Assembly (NCBI GenBank): GCA_004194705.1
Contig: SADC01000322.1
Coordinates: forward strand, 310,001-374,000
DNA length: 64,000 bases
Source of the DNA: Ditylenchus dipsaci
Lineage: Eukaryota > Nematoda > Chromadorea > Rhabditida > Anguinidae
Direction: 5' to 3'
The position numbers were made by a program, and so were the translations under genes. Position 1 is the stretch's first letter. Every line of letters starts with the position of its first letter. The notes beneath the pieces are model-generated. The model worked only from the letters and a program-made list of their open reading frames with translations. It searched no databases and was not told the origin of the DNA. Shown here in pieces: positions 34,719-47,055 of this stretch.

Positions 34719-35899
34719 TACAGTCCACTCTCGATTTAGTGTATACTTTTTTACGATTTGGTTGGTTAATTTGAAAACATAAGGAATCATACCTTCGAAT
34801 TGGTGTACTCTCGATTTAGCAGAACTTTCGATTTAGTGTATCTTTTCCGCGGTGTCGACAATATATACAGCTCTCGATTTAGTGTATTTTTTCTAATTCC
34901 ATTCAAATTTCTGTTTTTTAAATATACATTTTTTTATATTTTGTAATTTTTATTTCAAATAAGTACTTAAAAAGGTGAAATTGCTTTGGACGATAAGAAA
35001 TCAATCATAGATGCTACCAAAAATAAAATCAACAAAACAAAACTAGCAGCGCCCTTCTACAGTTTACCGAATCCTATAAGAAAACGAAGCAATGATCGAA
35101 TAATTAGAGGTATGAATCTAAGTGAAGCAATTGATAGTAAAGCGATGAAAGTCAGATCAGTGGAGGCAAAAAAAGCCAATCAGCCGGCTAGAATATCATA
35201 GTTTATTTGACATTGCTGGAAAGCATGTGAATCTGGTGACTCTTACTGATGCATTGGACAAGTGATACAAAAATAGAAAATCCTTAAAGAAACACATGCC
35301 ACCTAAAACAACTAATTGCTTCTAGTCCGAATTTCTATATATTTGTTTTATCGTGCCTTTGATATTGCTTGATTAATAAAAGATGCTTTTGGTTTTAGTT
35401 TCGGATTATCCAGGCAAGAACTCTCGATTTAGTGTATACTATTGACTGTTTTGTTCGAGAACCTTTGATTTAGTGTAACTCTTGATTTAGTGTATCGTAT
35501 TTTCTGTATTAAGTCCCCCTCTCTAATAACTCCCCCTACAGTCGAGTCTCGATTTAACGTACGTCCAATTTAACGTACCCTTCGATTTAACGTACCCCTA
35601 GGGCCGGTCCCTCCAATAATAAACTCCGTCAAATTTACCCCGATATAACGTACCCCTCGATTTAACGTACCCCTAGGGCCGGTCCCCAGGGGTACGTTAA
35701 ATCGAGACTCGACTGTATATGGATTTTATATCTCAGCCTAGAGAAAACATTTTACAAATCTGTTTTTTCGCGTTTTCTTAATTATCACAAGTTTTCCTGA
35801 TTCCACTTTTCAGATTTTGGTTGAGCAAAAAAAATACAGAAAATACGGTATACTTTTCCAGTCTCCTCGGCCCTACACTAAATCGAGAGGCGACTGTAC
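34719..35899. mobile_element. 1.18-kb Tigger/pogo-like element with degenerate ORF
   Basis: TA-flanked ends CAGTCCACTCTCGATTTAGT and ACTAAATCGAGAGGCGACTG, with several internal 'CTCGATTTAGTGTA' copies. A short basic ORF (34986-35201) followed by a second open segment (about 35190-35265) may be remnants of a captured or transposase reading frame; neither is recognised. At 35537-35718 a second TA-flanked element is nested. Confidence 0.6.
35537..35718. repeat. Nested Tigger-like MITE
   Basis: Starts CAGTCGAGTCTCGATTTAAC and ends GTTAAATCGAGACTCGACTG; near-perfect terminal inverted repeats, with CCCCTAGGGCCGGTCC twice inside. Confidence 0.85.
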
Positions 35900-36049
35900 T
35901 AAAAAAAATTATAAAAATTAAAAACTTTGAAAAATTTAAGTTTTAGTGGCACATTTCAGCTTTTTAGTAAACAAAATCATATTATGCCTATGAAAACATA
36001 GCAATGCATAAATTTGTGAAATAGCATGAATATTTTGCTTAATTTCACA

Positions 36050-36297
36050 TACCGTATATTCTCTATTAGAAGGCCCCTCTCTAATATAAGGCCTCCCTTG
36101 AGGACCTATATATCAGCCTAGAAAAAGAAATTCGCAAATCTGTTTTTCGCGTTTTCTTAGTTAGCACGAGCTTACCTGATTCCACTTTTAAAATTTTGGT
36201 TGAGCACGCAAAAATCTCAAAATCGACCCAAATTTTTTCCGACTTTTTAGGTTTGAAAAATAGAAGGCCCGGGCCTTCTAATAGAGTATATACGGTA
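36050..36297. repeat. MITE family F (TACCGTATATTCTCTATTAG ends)
   Basis: Ends TACCGTATATTCTCTATTAG and the inverted CTAATAGAGTATATACGGTA; the 'GGCCCGGGCC' inner arm is GC-rich. Relatives: 39664-40318, 57398-57632 and single ends near 52060 and 52500. Confidence 0.75.
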
Positions 36298-37101
36298 AAT
36301 AAAAACACGATATACGTGTTTGTGTTTGTTTTTTGTATGTTAAAGGACATTAACTAACTTCCGACATCACGAGTAGTGTAAAATAAGAGCACAACATTCT
36401 TTGGCTAAATTATTAAGCAAATAATTTTAAAGAAATATTCGAGCAAAACACATACAAGTTTCAATAAAATAGTCGAGGAACAGGGCTTAAGGCTTCAACA
36501 AAGTAATAAAACTTAGTTTCATTAATGTGATGTGTTTTTGCTTCTATTTTTTTCAAGAGCGTTTATTGGTCCATAAAGTTAGAACTTTGGCTCTAGACTT
36601 TTAATTCTTTTCTTTTAACTTATTTTAATATGAGGCCCCATTTACCTACACCTTGTGAAAAATGTGAATAAACTGTTTTGGCTGAATTTTGCGAATATGC
36701 AAACAGAGTCGGTGGATGTAGGAATGCCTTTGATAGATATTTCCACAAAGTACTATGGCTCCAAAATCTGGCAATTTAAATTATGAGAATACTCTGGTTC
36801 TTACGCGAATCTTCGAATACGAAAAGTTTTTCCTGAATCCAGCGACTCTTTTAGAATATTCTTACTTGGGTTAAGGTCCTTGATAAAATATTGAAAACCG
36901 CGTCTCGCTTTCTGATCAAAACTATAAATGTATGAAAATACAGCTAAAGAGTGTTGCTTGTAAGACACTCTCATCATCTTCATTACAATCGAATCTATAA
37001 GGTCAACGTCTGAGAAAGTATACAAAATATATCTTTTGCGTTTAGAAGTTTATAGAATTTATTTATTCATAGCACTTTAAATATAATAACAATATCTGCT
37101 G

Positions 37102-40100
37102 TTACGCTCGCCTCAAATAAGCATGTCTATAGAGTGTAGACTTGTGAGGTTCTAACCTTTTCCAATTTTTACACCTTAATATTCTCATATAGGTCATTCG
37201 AAAGCGAGCATTACAAAGAGCATAGCACAAAGGGTTGATAGTGGAATTGACATAGCAAAGGCAATAACTAATGGTAAATAGCACATCTGGAATAGAGTTG
37301 GGGAAGAAGGCTTCCCAGCACACAATCACTAAAAAATTGAACATTTTTACAACACCTAAATTAGTTCTGCACAAAAAATGACAAAAAATGTTTCGCGCGG
37401 AAAAATATTTTGTAAGCAGTGTGACCACCGCCATTTGTTGGAATTAGGCCCCTGATTTTGAAAGTAAGGCGATAAAAGGCACGTGTACAATGATTGTCGA
37501 CCTGAGTGTGAGATTTGGGGTGTTTTTAACGCGGGAGGAGCTGTACTTTTTTCTTCACTGAAACTTTTTTGTTGGTACCATTTTGTATCTAAGATTCAGG
37601 GCTTCAAAATAAGCTATTGACAAGCAACATCTGATAAAAAAATAGGGGCAAAAATACTTAGGTCCGCACTCAGGCTGACACTCAGGCCCATACTCCGTCG
37701 AGTTTCGACCCGAGTGTTAGCCTGAGTGCGAACCTAATCATTTTAACCCAATTTTTTTTATCAGATGTTGCTTGTAAATAGCTCATTTTGAAGCCCTGAA
37801 TCTTAGCTACAAAAAAAGTTTCAGTGAAGAAAAAAAATTATAGCTCTTCCCGCGTTAAAAACACTCCAAATCTCACACTCAGGTCGACACTCAATTCGGG
37901 AATCGTAAAGATCTTTTTTCAAATTAGGACTATTACCCAGTACCAAGTAAGGCAAAAAACTAGTTTCCGCACTAATTTTGAACTTTTTTGTATAGTGAAA
38001 CTCCTATAAATAGGGCGAAATGGTCACCTTGTATTATGTGTAAAATATTTTCTTTTTCGTTTACTCTTTCAATTTCAGGTCCCTTTTTCTAAATAAAAAG
38101 CGGCTCCGTAGGTTGACCACTAGCAAAGTAGTAGAGTTTAAGGATTACAATTTTAGGTTTTGAGATTTCAGAACTCTTTATTATGACAATTTATTTAAAG
38201 ATGCCATTAAATCAATGGGATGATCTGGTATTATTTATAAGATTTTTCCTTATTTTAAGACTCTAGATTTTATTTTTTGTAAAGATTTCACGTCAAAATC
38301 TTATTTTTGGCACCAAAAGAGCAATAAGTACTAAATGAAATAGCATATTTTTTTCTAAAAGACCCTAAAATGTCGTTATTTCCAAAAAAGAGATTCTAAC
38401 CCTGCATTAAATTAATAATTGACTACAAAACAAAGATACCTACCATTATAAGGTGTCCATGTAACAATAAAGGCAATTAAAATAGCAGACAGTGTTTTCG
38501 CTGCTTTCCCTTCCTGTTTTCGTTCATTTTTTCGGCGTTCTTTCTCACTTTTTCTCAACTATAAAAAATAATAAATTTTGTTTATAAGCTAAAAACACTT
38601 ACATGTTCTTCTTTCAGAGAAGCAGCACCAACAACTATGCTTCCAAGCGCCTTGCTCTTGCCATTCTGATTGACCAAAGCTGTATTTACAGTTGCAGGCA
38701 GTTTTTTTAACCCTTCATTTCTGTTCGCATTTGCAGCTGCTTCTTTGAGATTCATGGAAGATGAGTTTCTAGCACCAGTAAGCACTTCTCCATTGGAGCT
38801 CTTCTCTGCATCTGCAGCACTGTGTCTTTTTTTGAGAGGCACCTGTTGCTGCTGGACTTCTTCTTGTTTGTCTGGGGAGGAGGAGGTTATTTTAGTCACA
38901 GCAAATGCTGCATTAGAGTCGCCACAGGAAGACAGCCTCACTGAAGGTCGTTTTCCATCCTCTCCTTTGTACTCAATCAAGACCTTGTACGTGCGCAGTA
39001 GCGGGCTACTGCAATCTTTGCTTTCGTTTGCCTCTTTATCACTGGCTCTGGTTCGGAATCGAGGACTGATCCCTCCATTCCTCTGTTGACCCATAGCCAG
39101 AGAAGTGTTTACGGGGCTTTGGGGTGTGGCAGTATCCACTACTCCCTCATATGTATCTGGTATTGCCGATTTATTGAGCTGGAATTTGAGTTAATTTTTT
39201 TTAAAGTTGGTCTTCGATAATAATTTACCTCTAAATTAGCAAAGACATTATTGTTGGGAGCCTCTTTCCTTCTCTTTATAGACCCACTGCCTCCAGCCAC
39301 ATAAACACTTGAAGTAACTGAAGTGTCGTCCACAGCTGGAGCCATCCCATCAGAACTGTCTTCTGAAGCCAGACCTAGCTCAGTCGTTTTGCCTACACAA
39401 TATTTCAGCCAAGAAAATCTGCCTTTGGGTCTAAATTTTTTTAGATTTATCAGTTTTTAAATATATTTTTTTCTGGTTTTACTTAGAAGGAAATGGTGGA
39501 ATTTGGCGACGAATGAAAGAGTTTGCAGAGTTTGTTGCTGTGGTGTTATTGTTAGCCCATTTTCATTGCCGTTGGCTGAAGTGAAGGAGGAAGAGATAGG
39601 ATAGGCTGCAGCTCCGCCCATGCCTCGTATCTGAATAAACACTATGTTTTGGGTCTTTTACAATATACCGTATTTCCTCTAGTATACGCTCTCCCCGAAA
39701 TCCGGTATTTATTTATTTGGCTAAAGTGCACTTTATGGGGGTTGCCCAAAAGTGGGTTTTTTTAGGGGAAAGTATTTCATAGGCCCTGAGAACAATAGAA
39801 ACGAAAACATGGTAGGACAGCCGAAGAATACAAACAATCACTTTGCTAACGTTCTGCTATAAAACTGGCCCCTTTAATTCCCTTCCCCTCCCTATACAGC
39901 CTTTATTCCCTTTTAAATTTAAAAGGCGCCAATTTAAATTTTTGAAATTTTGACTAAAAAACCATGATACCCCCCCCCCCCCTGTGGTTCGAAAATGTTT
40001 TTTTTTCGCAAAATGGCCTTCCCACACATTTTTTTTCCGTTTCTATCGTTCTCAGGGCCTATGAAATACTTTCTCCTAAAAAAACCCACTTTTGGACAAC

Positions 40101-43100
40101 CCCCATAAAGTGCACTCCTGCCGTTGCTTTTTAGCATTTTTGACCTAATTAAGGGTATCGATCCCTAGGCGTGTTACATACCATTATGTAGCTTGTAAAA
40201 TTGTGCTAAAGTTTGGTTTGTAACATGCCCATGGTCAATAAGCAAAATTGTGTCAAAACGCAAAAAATAAATAAATACCCTATTTTAGGAGGGCGTTTAT
40301 TGGAGAAAATACGGTATGCTATTTAACATAAAGCTAACTACTCACAATAAAGCAACAAATAATCAGAAGAGTTTCAAGCGATTTTTTGTGGAAATGGGAA
40401 CAAAAACTATTTTTATTATAAAAAATTCAGATGGTTTATCTGAAAGGTATTAGAAAGAACACAAGCACCACATGGACATTAAAATATATCAACACACTGA
40501 CAACAACCTTCAACACACTAAACACATGTAAAAAACGGACCAGAGGTAACATGAGGGAATGGAGAGCTGAGGTAGCACCAAACTGGGTCGGAGAAAACTG
40601 AACACAGACGGTGGTTAATTAAAGGTTTTCGGTTACTTTAGGGTTGCAAACGATCCGACAGACGCTCATAGCTGATGTTAATATTTTAGACTTCTTTTAA
40701 CCACGAAAGTTATTAACTATTATCATCGAAATTGCTAATTCTCAGTCGAAATCTAAAAATCTGATTATTGACTGGATGATTTCCAAGCACAAGAGCTATA
40801 AGTATCAGACGAATCATCTGCTCTAATTCTCGCGTCCAAAATACTTTCGTTTTATGGAAAATTTGCAAAGACAGGAAAAAAGGGTTAAATGTTAAAAAAA
40901 GATTTTTATTGGAATAAAGGAGTACCTGTCCAGCTTGTAGTTTACGAAGCTCTTCCTGCCTTCTTTTTGTTTCTCTGAACATATAAGAATAAATTATTAT
41001 TTGAAAAACTAAATTTACTTGAATACTCTGTAGTAGAGAATAATCATGATAGTTACTGGCAAATAAAAAGCTGCAATAGCTGTTCCGATGGTAGCCATCT
41101 GTAATAAAGATCATATCTTTCGTCACAAACAAAATAGCCACAAGTTATAGTCCGAAAAATCGAATGGACTAAGATTTAACAAGTTGTAACATTAAAAATT
41201 TTTTGCTAAGATGCGCGGGTCTCGATAACTCACACTTTTTTAAATAGAGATTTTTGAAAGACACCAACATTTTTTTTCGAAAAAGTTTTTAAAAGTTTAC
41301 AAAATAGTGTGTGCGCGATTTTGACAGATTAATGGATGGTACAGTTTAGACAAAAAATAAAAAATCCTACAATTCTAGGATAACTTCTTCCAGATACAGC
41401 CAGAAATTGGACAACACAGGTACCCTCCTCAACCGTAAACTTGCCTAAAAGAAGATTTTTAAAACAAATTAAGGCTTAAATGAGTGATCAACCTTCAATA
41501 TATGGCCAACCAATAATCCAAGGAGGCCAGAGCACCAGTGAAATGATAAAAGTGCCAGCAATCATTATTAAGGCTTTCTCTGTCGTACGCCTAAATATGG
41601 TGGACTGTATAAAGAGCAACAAATTTCAAATGTTAGTCTATTTAAAATAGCTTGATGTATCTGCTCTTTTCATGCAAAATTAAGGGAAAAATTAAAAAAT
41701 GTTTTTACCGGAGTTTTTTGAACTCTCCAGACAACTCGATCAAGGTTCAAATGTCAAAATTTCAAACTACCTTGGCCTGTAAGTCAAAGGTCTGGTGACC
41801 GAGAAGTATCTATCAAAACTAATCAAGAGTAAGTTGAGCACAGATGCATTGCTCATAAGGTAGTCTACACTCAACCAAAACTGACAGGCCGCATAGCCGA
41901 TGCCCCAGTATTGCACTAAACAATAAAAGTTTTAACTTTTATTATTTACAAAGAAGCGTCCCAAGCACTTCAAATCTCTTTGGTGTCTAGCTAACCCTTT
42001 TGTTCTGATATACTATTAGCCGAAGTTTGATCTAATTTTTTTGGTATGTAATGGAAAAAAACACTGTTTTTGTTCGATTCCCTTGTGGTTTGGGTCCTGT
42101 TCTGTGGACGGCCTCTGAATGTGCAAGGTCAAGACCACAGGGAGGATCAAGCGAAAATCTTGTTTTTGAAATTATATACCAAAAAAAAATTTTCGGTGAA
42201 ACTTAGTGAAACTGCAGAAACTGCGGCTTGAGTTCAGAATCCCCCCCCCACGGGGACTGATCAGGTGGAGGAGATAACTTCATATTCGTGTTTCTCGACC
42301 CGATTTCATGAGAAAGCCGGCTGTTTTTTTGGTTCTGAGAAAAAAAATTTTTTTCGAACCACAGGGGGTATCATGGTTTTTTAGTCAAAATTTGAAAAAT
42401 TTAAATTGGCGCCTTTTGAATTTAAAAGGGAATAAGGGCTGTATTGGGAGGGGAAGGGAATAAAAGGGGGCCACTAATCATAGGGGGCCCACTAACAAGA
42501 AGATGTTGAACATAGTTTTGAATACTGGGGCCTACCGCATAAATAAACTCTGGTATGCATGCTTTTTCATGCATCCAGAGTCACTTTCGAGTGATTTGTG
42601 TCTAAGGTATGTGGGTGTGCGCATCTCAACTCCAAGCCCCCAAGCCCCTGCGCCCCGAAGGGGGCTTGGGGGCTTGGAGTTGAGATGCGCACACACACTT
42701 ACCTTAGACATGATTCCGAGAAGTACTCTTGACCATAAAATGCATATAGAGTCTCTTTTTGCCACGGCCCAGTTGAAAACATGGTGAGGCAGTCGAAGAA
42801 TATAGATATTCAAATTTAAAATGTTCTGCCATAAAAGTGGCCCCTTTTATTCCCTTCCCTCCCAATACAGCCTTTATTCCTTTTTAAATTCAAAGGCGCC
42901 AATTTAAATTTTTCAAATTTTGACTAAAAACCATGGTACCCCCCTGTGGTTCGAAAAATTTTTTTTTCTCAGAACAAAAAATAGCCGGCTTTCTCATGAA
43001 ATCGGGGTCGAGAAACACGAATATGAAGTTATCTCCTCCACCTGATCAGTGCCCGTGGGGGGGGATTCTGAACTGCAACCGAAACTGCATGTCAAAAGAA

Positions 43101-44805
43101 TTTTGAATTTGCGTCAGAACAAAAAGTTAGGCTAAAATTCATTTGCGCCCTCAAAATGCTCATTTACGCCCTCAAATCAATTATTTACGCCCTCAAATTT
43201 GAAAATTGATCAAAATGCTCATTTACGCCCTCAAATTGCTCATTTACGCCCTCAAATTTATTATTTACGCCCTCAAATCGATCAAATTGGGTGGGAATTC
43301 CCTATTTTAGATGGCCATATTTTCAGAACTCGAATGTCTGACTGTGTTTAGACTTTCCAAACCGGTATCTTCAGTTTCCCTGAGCCATTCTGTAGGAGAA
43401 CGCATGAGGAGCTCACTCGAGCGACCTGAGAGCCGCAAAAATTTGCACTATATCGAGGTTCGCACTAAATCGGGGTTCCACTTTCGATACTTTCAAAGAC
43501 TTTTGACCAAGTCCATCGAACTCGAGGTCGCACTAAATCGGGGATTGACTGTACCAGAGAGAGAGAGGTAAGTTTTCTCAGGCGGAGGTGCACTGGTGAT
43601 GGTACCTAGGTGAAGTACCTATGTGGGTACCAAGTGGTCGTCCACTTGGATCAAAATTTTTTTTAACGTTTTTCATGTTCCGAAACCTGTTTTTTGGATT
43701 TATTCGGGCATGCTGAAGATGGTTTGACGGTGGTAAAATGCCGTGTTCTCAAGTATTTTTGAGTGTTGTGAATAATTGATTTTGGTGAAATCAATTATTC
43801 ACCAAAACTCAAATATACTCGAGAACACGGGATTTTACCACTGTCAACCATCTTCAGCATGGCCGAATTAGTCCAGAAAACAGGTTTTGGAACATGAAAA
43901 ATGTAAAAATTTCTATGATATAAGTGGACGATCGGCTGGTTTCGCTGGTTGAGACTAAAAAATTTGAATTCCCGCAAAATGTTGGCTAAAATAAGCATTT
44001 TGGTCGATTTGAGGGCGTAAAAAAGAAATTTGAGGGCGTAAATGAGTAATTTGAGGGCGTAAATAAGCATTTTGATCAATTTCAAATTTGAGGGCGTAAA
44101 TAATTAATTTGAGGGCGTAAATGAGCATTTTGAGGGCGCAAATCACCTATAGCCAAAAAGTTATGGCAGTTTAAAAGTGTCCGAATTTGTTGAATGACCT
44201 TGTATAACAGGATCACTAATAAAGAAGTTTAACCGCCTTTCATTAATAGTGCTTGTGACGCTCTTTTAGCCTTACCAGCTGTGTAATACGTCATTAGAGG
44301 TATTGAAATGAAACCTGAAATTGAGGAATTAGTTTCGAAATTTTCAACCACAAAACCAACCAATAGTGAGATCAGCCACTGCTAAACTGAATAAGAAATA
44401 GTTGCTTATTGTCTGCAATTGCTTGTCCAGTCGAATTGAAATCTATCAAATGAAAAGTTTTGTAGAGATGTATTTGAGCAAAGTTAGTTATTTAAATTTT
44501 TTATAAAAACGTAGCTCTTCTGTTTGTTTTTTTACGATTGATTTTAAGAATCACATTTAGCTTTCTTTTTTTACCCCATTAGAAGGATGTAAACAGCTTA
44601 CCATGACCATAAGGTTTCCAGCAGTGGTAGCAAAGGCGAAAGTATTCCTATAGCAATAATAGGAATGATGCCACCCGCAGCTATAGGACTGGTCATCGGC
44701 TCTGACTCCACTTCTTGGCCATAACCGTGTTTGAGCATCCAAATCTGAGAATGAGGAAGATTGCAGCATTGAAGCAGCTGGAGCAAATGCAGTGCTGCTC
44801 ACCAT
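37102..44805 (-). CDS. Muscarinic acetylcholine receptor, GAR-like GPCR (13 exons, ~657 aa)
   Basis: Exons (minus): 44805-44602, 44442-44361, 44314-44276, 41915-41771, 41590-41493, 41444-41398, 41098-41019, 40974-40926, 39630-39483, 39392-39229, 39178-38603, 38558-38444, 37328-37102; 1974 nt, all phases agree. It couples acetylcholine to heterotrimeric G proteins at the neuronal or muscle membrane. Family marks: TM2 [16 protein letters not shown]3 [16 protein letters not shown] with the ligand-binding Asp (126); [15 protein letters not shown]4 [11 protein letters not shown]5 [14 protein letters not shown]; a long Ser/Gln-rich third loop (about 240-540); TM6 [19 protein letters not shown]7 [17 protein letters not shown]; and a short basic tail. 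'[16 protein letters not shown]' resembles nematode GARs. The start ATG is provisional. In exon 1, TM1 is split between two frames (see findings). TTTATT at 37058 can serve as polyA signal. Confidence 0.9.
37484..37895. repeat. Palindromic foldback in receptor intron 12
   Basis: GTGTGAGATTTGGGGTGTTT... on the left is inverted as AAACACTCCAAATCTCACAC on the right. The arms (~180 bases) share 'AAGATTCAGGGCTTCAAAAT', 'CAAGCAACATCTGATAAAAA' and, near the centre, CGCACTCAGGCTGACACTCA. Confidence 0.85.
39664..40318. repeat. Nested foldback in receptor intron 8 (family F ends)
   Basis: Outer ends ATACCGTATTTCCTCTAGTA and GGAGAAAATACGGTAT. Inner inverted arms: GCACTTTATGGGGGTTGCCC... and 'AGGCCCTGAGAACAATAGAA' pair with 40030-40125. 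The centre carries 'AATTCCCTTCCCCTCCC' and a C14 run before TGTGGTTCGAAAA, sequences shared with 42232-43074. Confidence 0.75.
42232..43074. repeat. ~840-bp palindrome in receptor intron 3
   Basis: Nearly continuous inverted repeat centred at about 42653. The outer arms TTCAGAATCCCCCCCCCACG / GGGGGGGATTCTGAA and 'GATCAGGTGGAGGAGATAAC' / 'GTTATCTCCTCCACCTGATC' match almost exactly. The central arms CATCTCAACTCCAAGCCCCC / GGGGGCTTGGAGTTGAGATG are perfect with a short GC-rich loop. Confidence 0.9.
43142..44143. repeat. Composite foldback: inverted TTTACGCCCTCAAAT arrays around a core hairpin
   Basis: Array 1 (43142-43279) has about seven copies of ATTTACGCCCTCAAAT. Array 2 (44006-44143) has the same word inverted (ATTTGAGGGCGTAAAT), also about seven copies. 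Between them are Tigger-like 'GCACTAAATCGGGG' fragments (43440-43555) and a core hairpin (43631-43935) with AAGTGGTCGTCCACTTGGA, AACCATCTTCAGCATG and 'TGGTCCAGAAAACAGG'-like words. Located in receptor intron 3, next to the 42232 palindrome. Confidence 0.85.
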
Positions 44806-46844
44806 GCTAGTGCCCCCAAAGTGGTCGGAGGACACAATAGTTGTGAAGACTGCATTTATTTGGGAAGAACAGCTGAACTCCAGCAAAACAAATAATTGAT
44901 GTCATTAATCTTCTAGTCACTCACCTAGTGCTGATTTGTCCAACACTTGCATTGTTTTTCAAAAGCATGTCTGAGAGCACCTAAAGCACTTTTAATTCAA
45001 CCATTTTTATATTTGCAGAAGCATTAATCTTGTCCAATCTATGCAAAATTTTGATACTTGCTAAAATTTCACTTTTGAAATTCCACGTTATACCAAGGAA
45101 AAATTTAGTTATGGGCTGTGGCTCAGAGCATTTAGAATTTGTGCCCATCAGGCATAGTCTGATCTATTTTTGGCCCAATCCATGTTTGTAACAGGCCGAA
45201 AATATACCGGACCAGAAAGTTAAATATGCAAAATGGTCAAAATATAATTTTAACTAATGACATTTTTTGTAAAGACGCGGTAAAGATTCAATGTTGAGCT
45301 GTAAGAAAAAGGTTAAAAACATTGTACGCTCCAATAATTTTAGGCAGTTTTTCAAAAATTGGGCTTTCAAGTCACGAAACTTTTTGTCTTAGGTTGGCTT
45401 GAATCACTAAAGGCACAAAATACCAACCGAGACTCACACTTGTGTTCATAAATGGGTTTGAAGGTGTTTAAAAACACGACTACGGGTCTGGGTGTGGGTT
45501 TCAATGCCATTGTAAATATGCTTAAAGGCCAGTGCCATGTAAAAAATGTTTGTGTAAGAATTTTTGAACTAAAACGTTTCAGGCTAAAGCCATCCACTTC
45601 ACCTTGTGGTAGATAGTTCGATGGCAAATTTTTGATCTTAATAATTTTAAAATAAAGTAGAAGTAACTAACTTTTGCACATTTGAAGTGTTAGTGTTTGT
45701 TTTTCAACTAAATAAAACCTGTTTAACAGTTGAGTAGGCTTGGATTGGGAATGATTTAGAACTGCAGAGTAGGAAGAGGATTCAAAACTAACTGAGCAGC
45801 TTGTTCTTGCTCGTGTTTCTGTTGTTTTAGTCGATGGAATAGTTGCTTGGAGGCTTCAATGTCATACAGGTCACTTCTCGATTAGTAGTTGGCCCTGTTC
45901 AATGGACACCAGCAGCAAAAGTGTAAGAGGAAAGACCAGGAAAGTAAGTTGTAAGGCACAATAAATAGAAAGTGGAGCAGTTCTGCTGAATTAGCATGCA
46001 AATGCCCATCTTCTCTTTGCCAGCGCCACAAAAAACATTTACAACAAAGGCCTCCTGACCACCCTCTTTCAACAACCGTAGACAATAATATAGCAGTGAA
46101 AGAAACATGATAGATCTGGAATTAAACTTTTTTTTGTTTGTATGGTCAAGTGTCCCGGAAAATCCGTGAATTTTTTCCGAAAATTGATAAAAGATTTTGT
46201 TTTGAAAATTCTTGTATATTTTTGAAATTTTTTTTGACTAGCGTTTAGCCTAAGATCTCAGCTTCTCGCAAGTTATTAGTGACCAAATAAAGTTTAAAAA
46301 ATTTGGAGGGAAATGCTTTTAATGGACCAAATAAAAAATTCAAAAAGTGATGTATCAAAGACCTTTTCCGAGATTTTTTAAACTTTATTTGGTCAGTTGA
46401 TAACTTGTACGAAAGCTGAGATCTCAGGCTACATGGGAGTCGAAAATTTAAAAATTGATAAGAAAATCACCAAGAACAAAAGCTTTTACAAAATTAACAG
46501 GAAATTCAAAGTCTTTTTGAACCAAAAAGGTTTTCACGGCTTTTTGTTTGTCGGAAATAAAAAAAATACCAGTTATTTTTACGGCGTTAAATGTTAAAAA
46601 TCTGATTTATCCGAATTGTAGCCAATAGAATAAATTAGTTTAGCCATAAAAGCAAAAGCAACTACAAAAACAAACTGTGAACCTAGGATTAACTTCAGAG
46701 ACAAAAACATTTAAATTAAAATAGGCTTTTTCGAATGAAATTTTTACATGACCCGATCTCCAGTTATCAAAGTATCAAAAAAAGTTTACCTAAGATCAGG
46801 AAAATTCTTGACTAATTTTTGAAGTGCATAGAAATACGACTCTT

Positions 46845-47055
46845 TATAGAATTCCCCCCCCCTAACTATTTTACCTTGTTCACTCAACTAAAAGTAGCAA
46901 TGTATGTCCAGGCCCAGAAAAAAGTGCGTAACATAGTTATTATCAAACTTCCGTACGCTGGGGCTAAGCCTAAACGTGTTGTTTCAAAGGTAGTTACAGT
47001 GATTTTGAAAGGTCAAATTTTGGAGGGGGTGTTCTATACTAGCACCGAAATTTCA
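46845..47055. repeat. MITE related to 3379-3640
   Basis: Carries 'GGGGCTAAGCCTAAACGTGTTG', a G-rich 'TTTTGGAGGGGGTGTTCTATACTAGCACCGAAATTTC' end and an opposed C tract at about 46854-46863. The 97-aa ORF here (46819-47112) is therefore repeat sequence. Confidence 0.6.

Larger units (their letters stand above)
32871..37101. other. Repeat-filled interval between the hormone and receptor genes
   Basis: No complete gene seen; the missing first exon of the GPB5-like gene may be here. Contains MITEs at 33334, 33958, 34719 (with a nest at 35537) and 36050, and a 'CTAGAATCTCAGCTTTCTAACAAG' foldback (34550-34718) related to 46240-46440. Confidence 0.5.

Noticed and set aside
38670..39089. 139-aa plus-strand ORF
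   Set aside because: Antisense shadow of the receptor third-loop exon (38603-39178).
43142..43279. CRISPR-like array (TTTACGCCCTCAAAT)
   Set aside because: Spacing is short AT-rich filler and an inverted copy follows 0.7 kb away; part of a foldback element.
45882..46108. Possible last exon(s) on the minus strand
   Set aside because: Two overlapping frames are open and a TTGAACAG acceptor is nearby, but no frame resembles a family and no partner exon was found.
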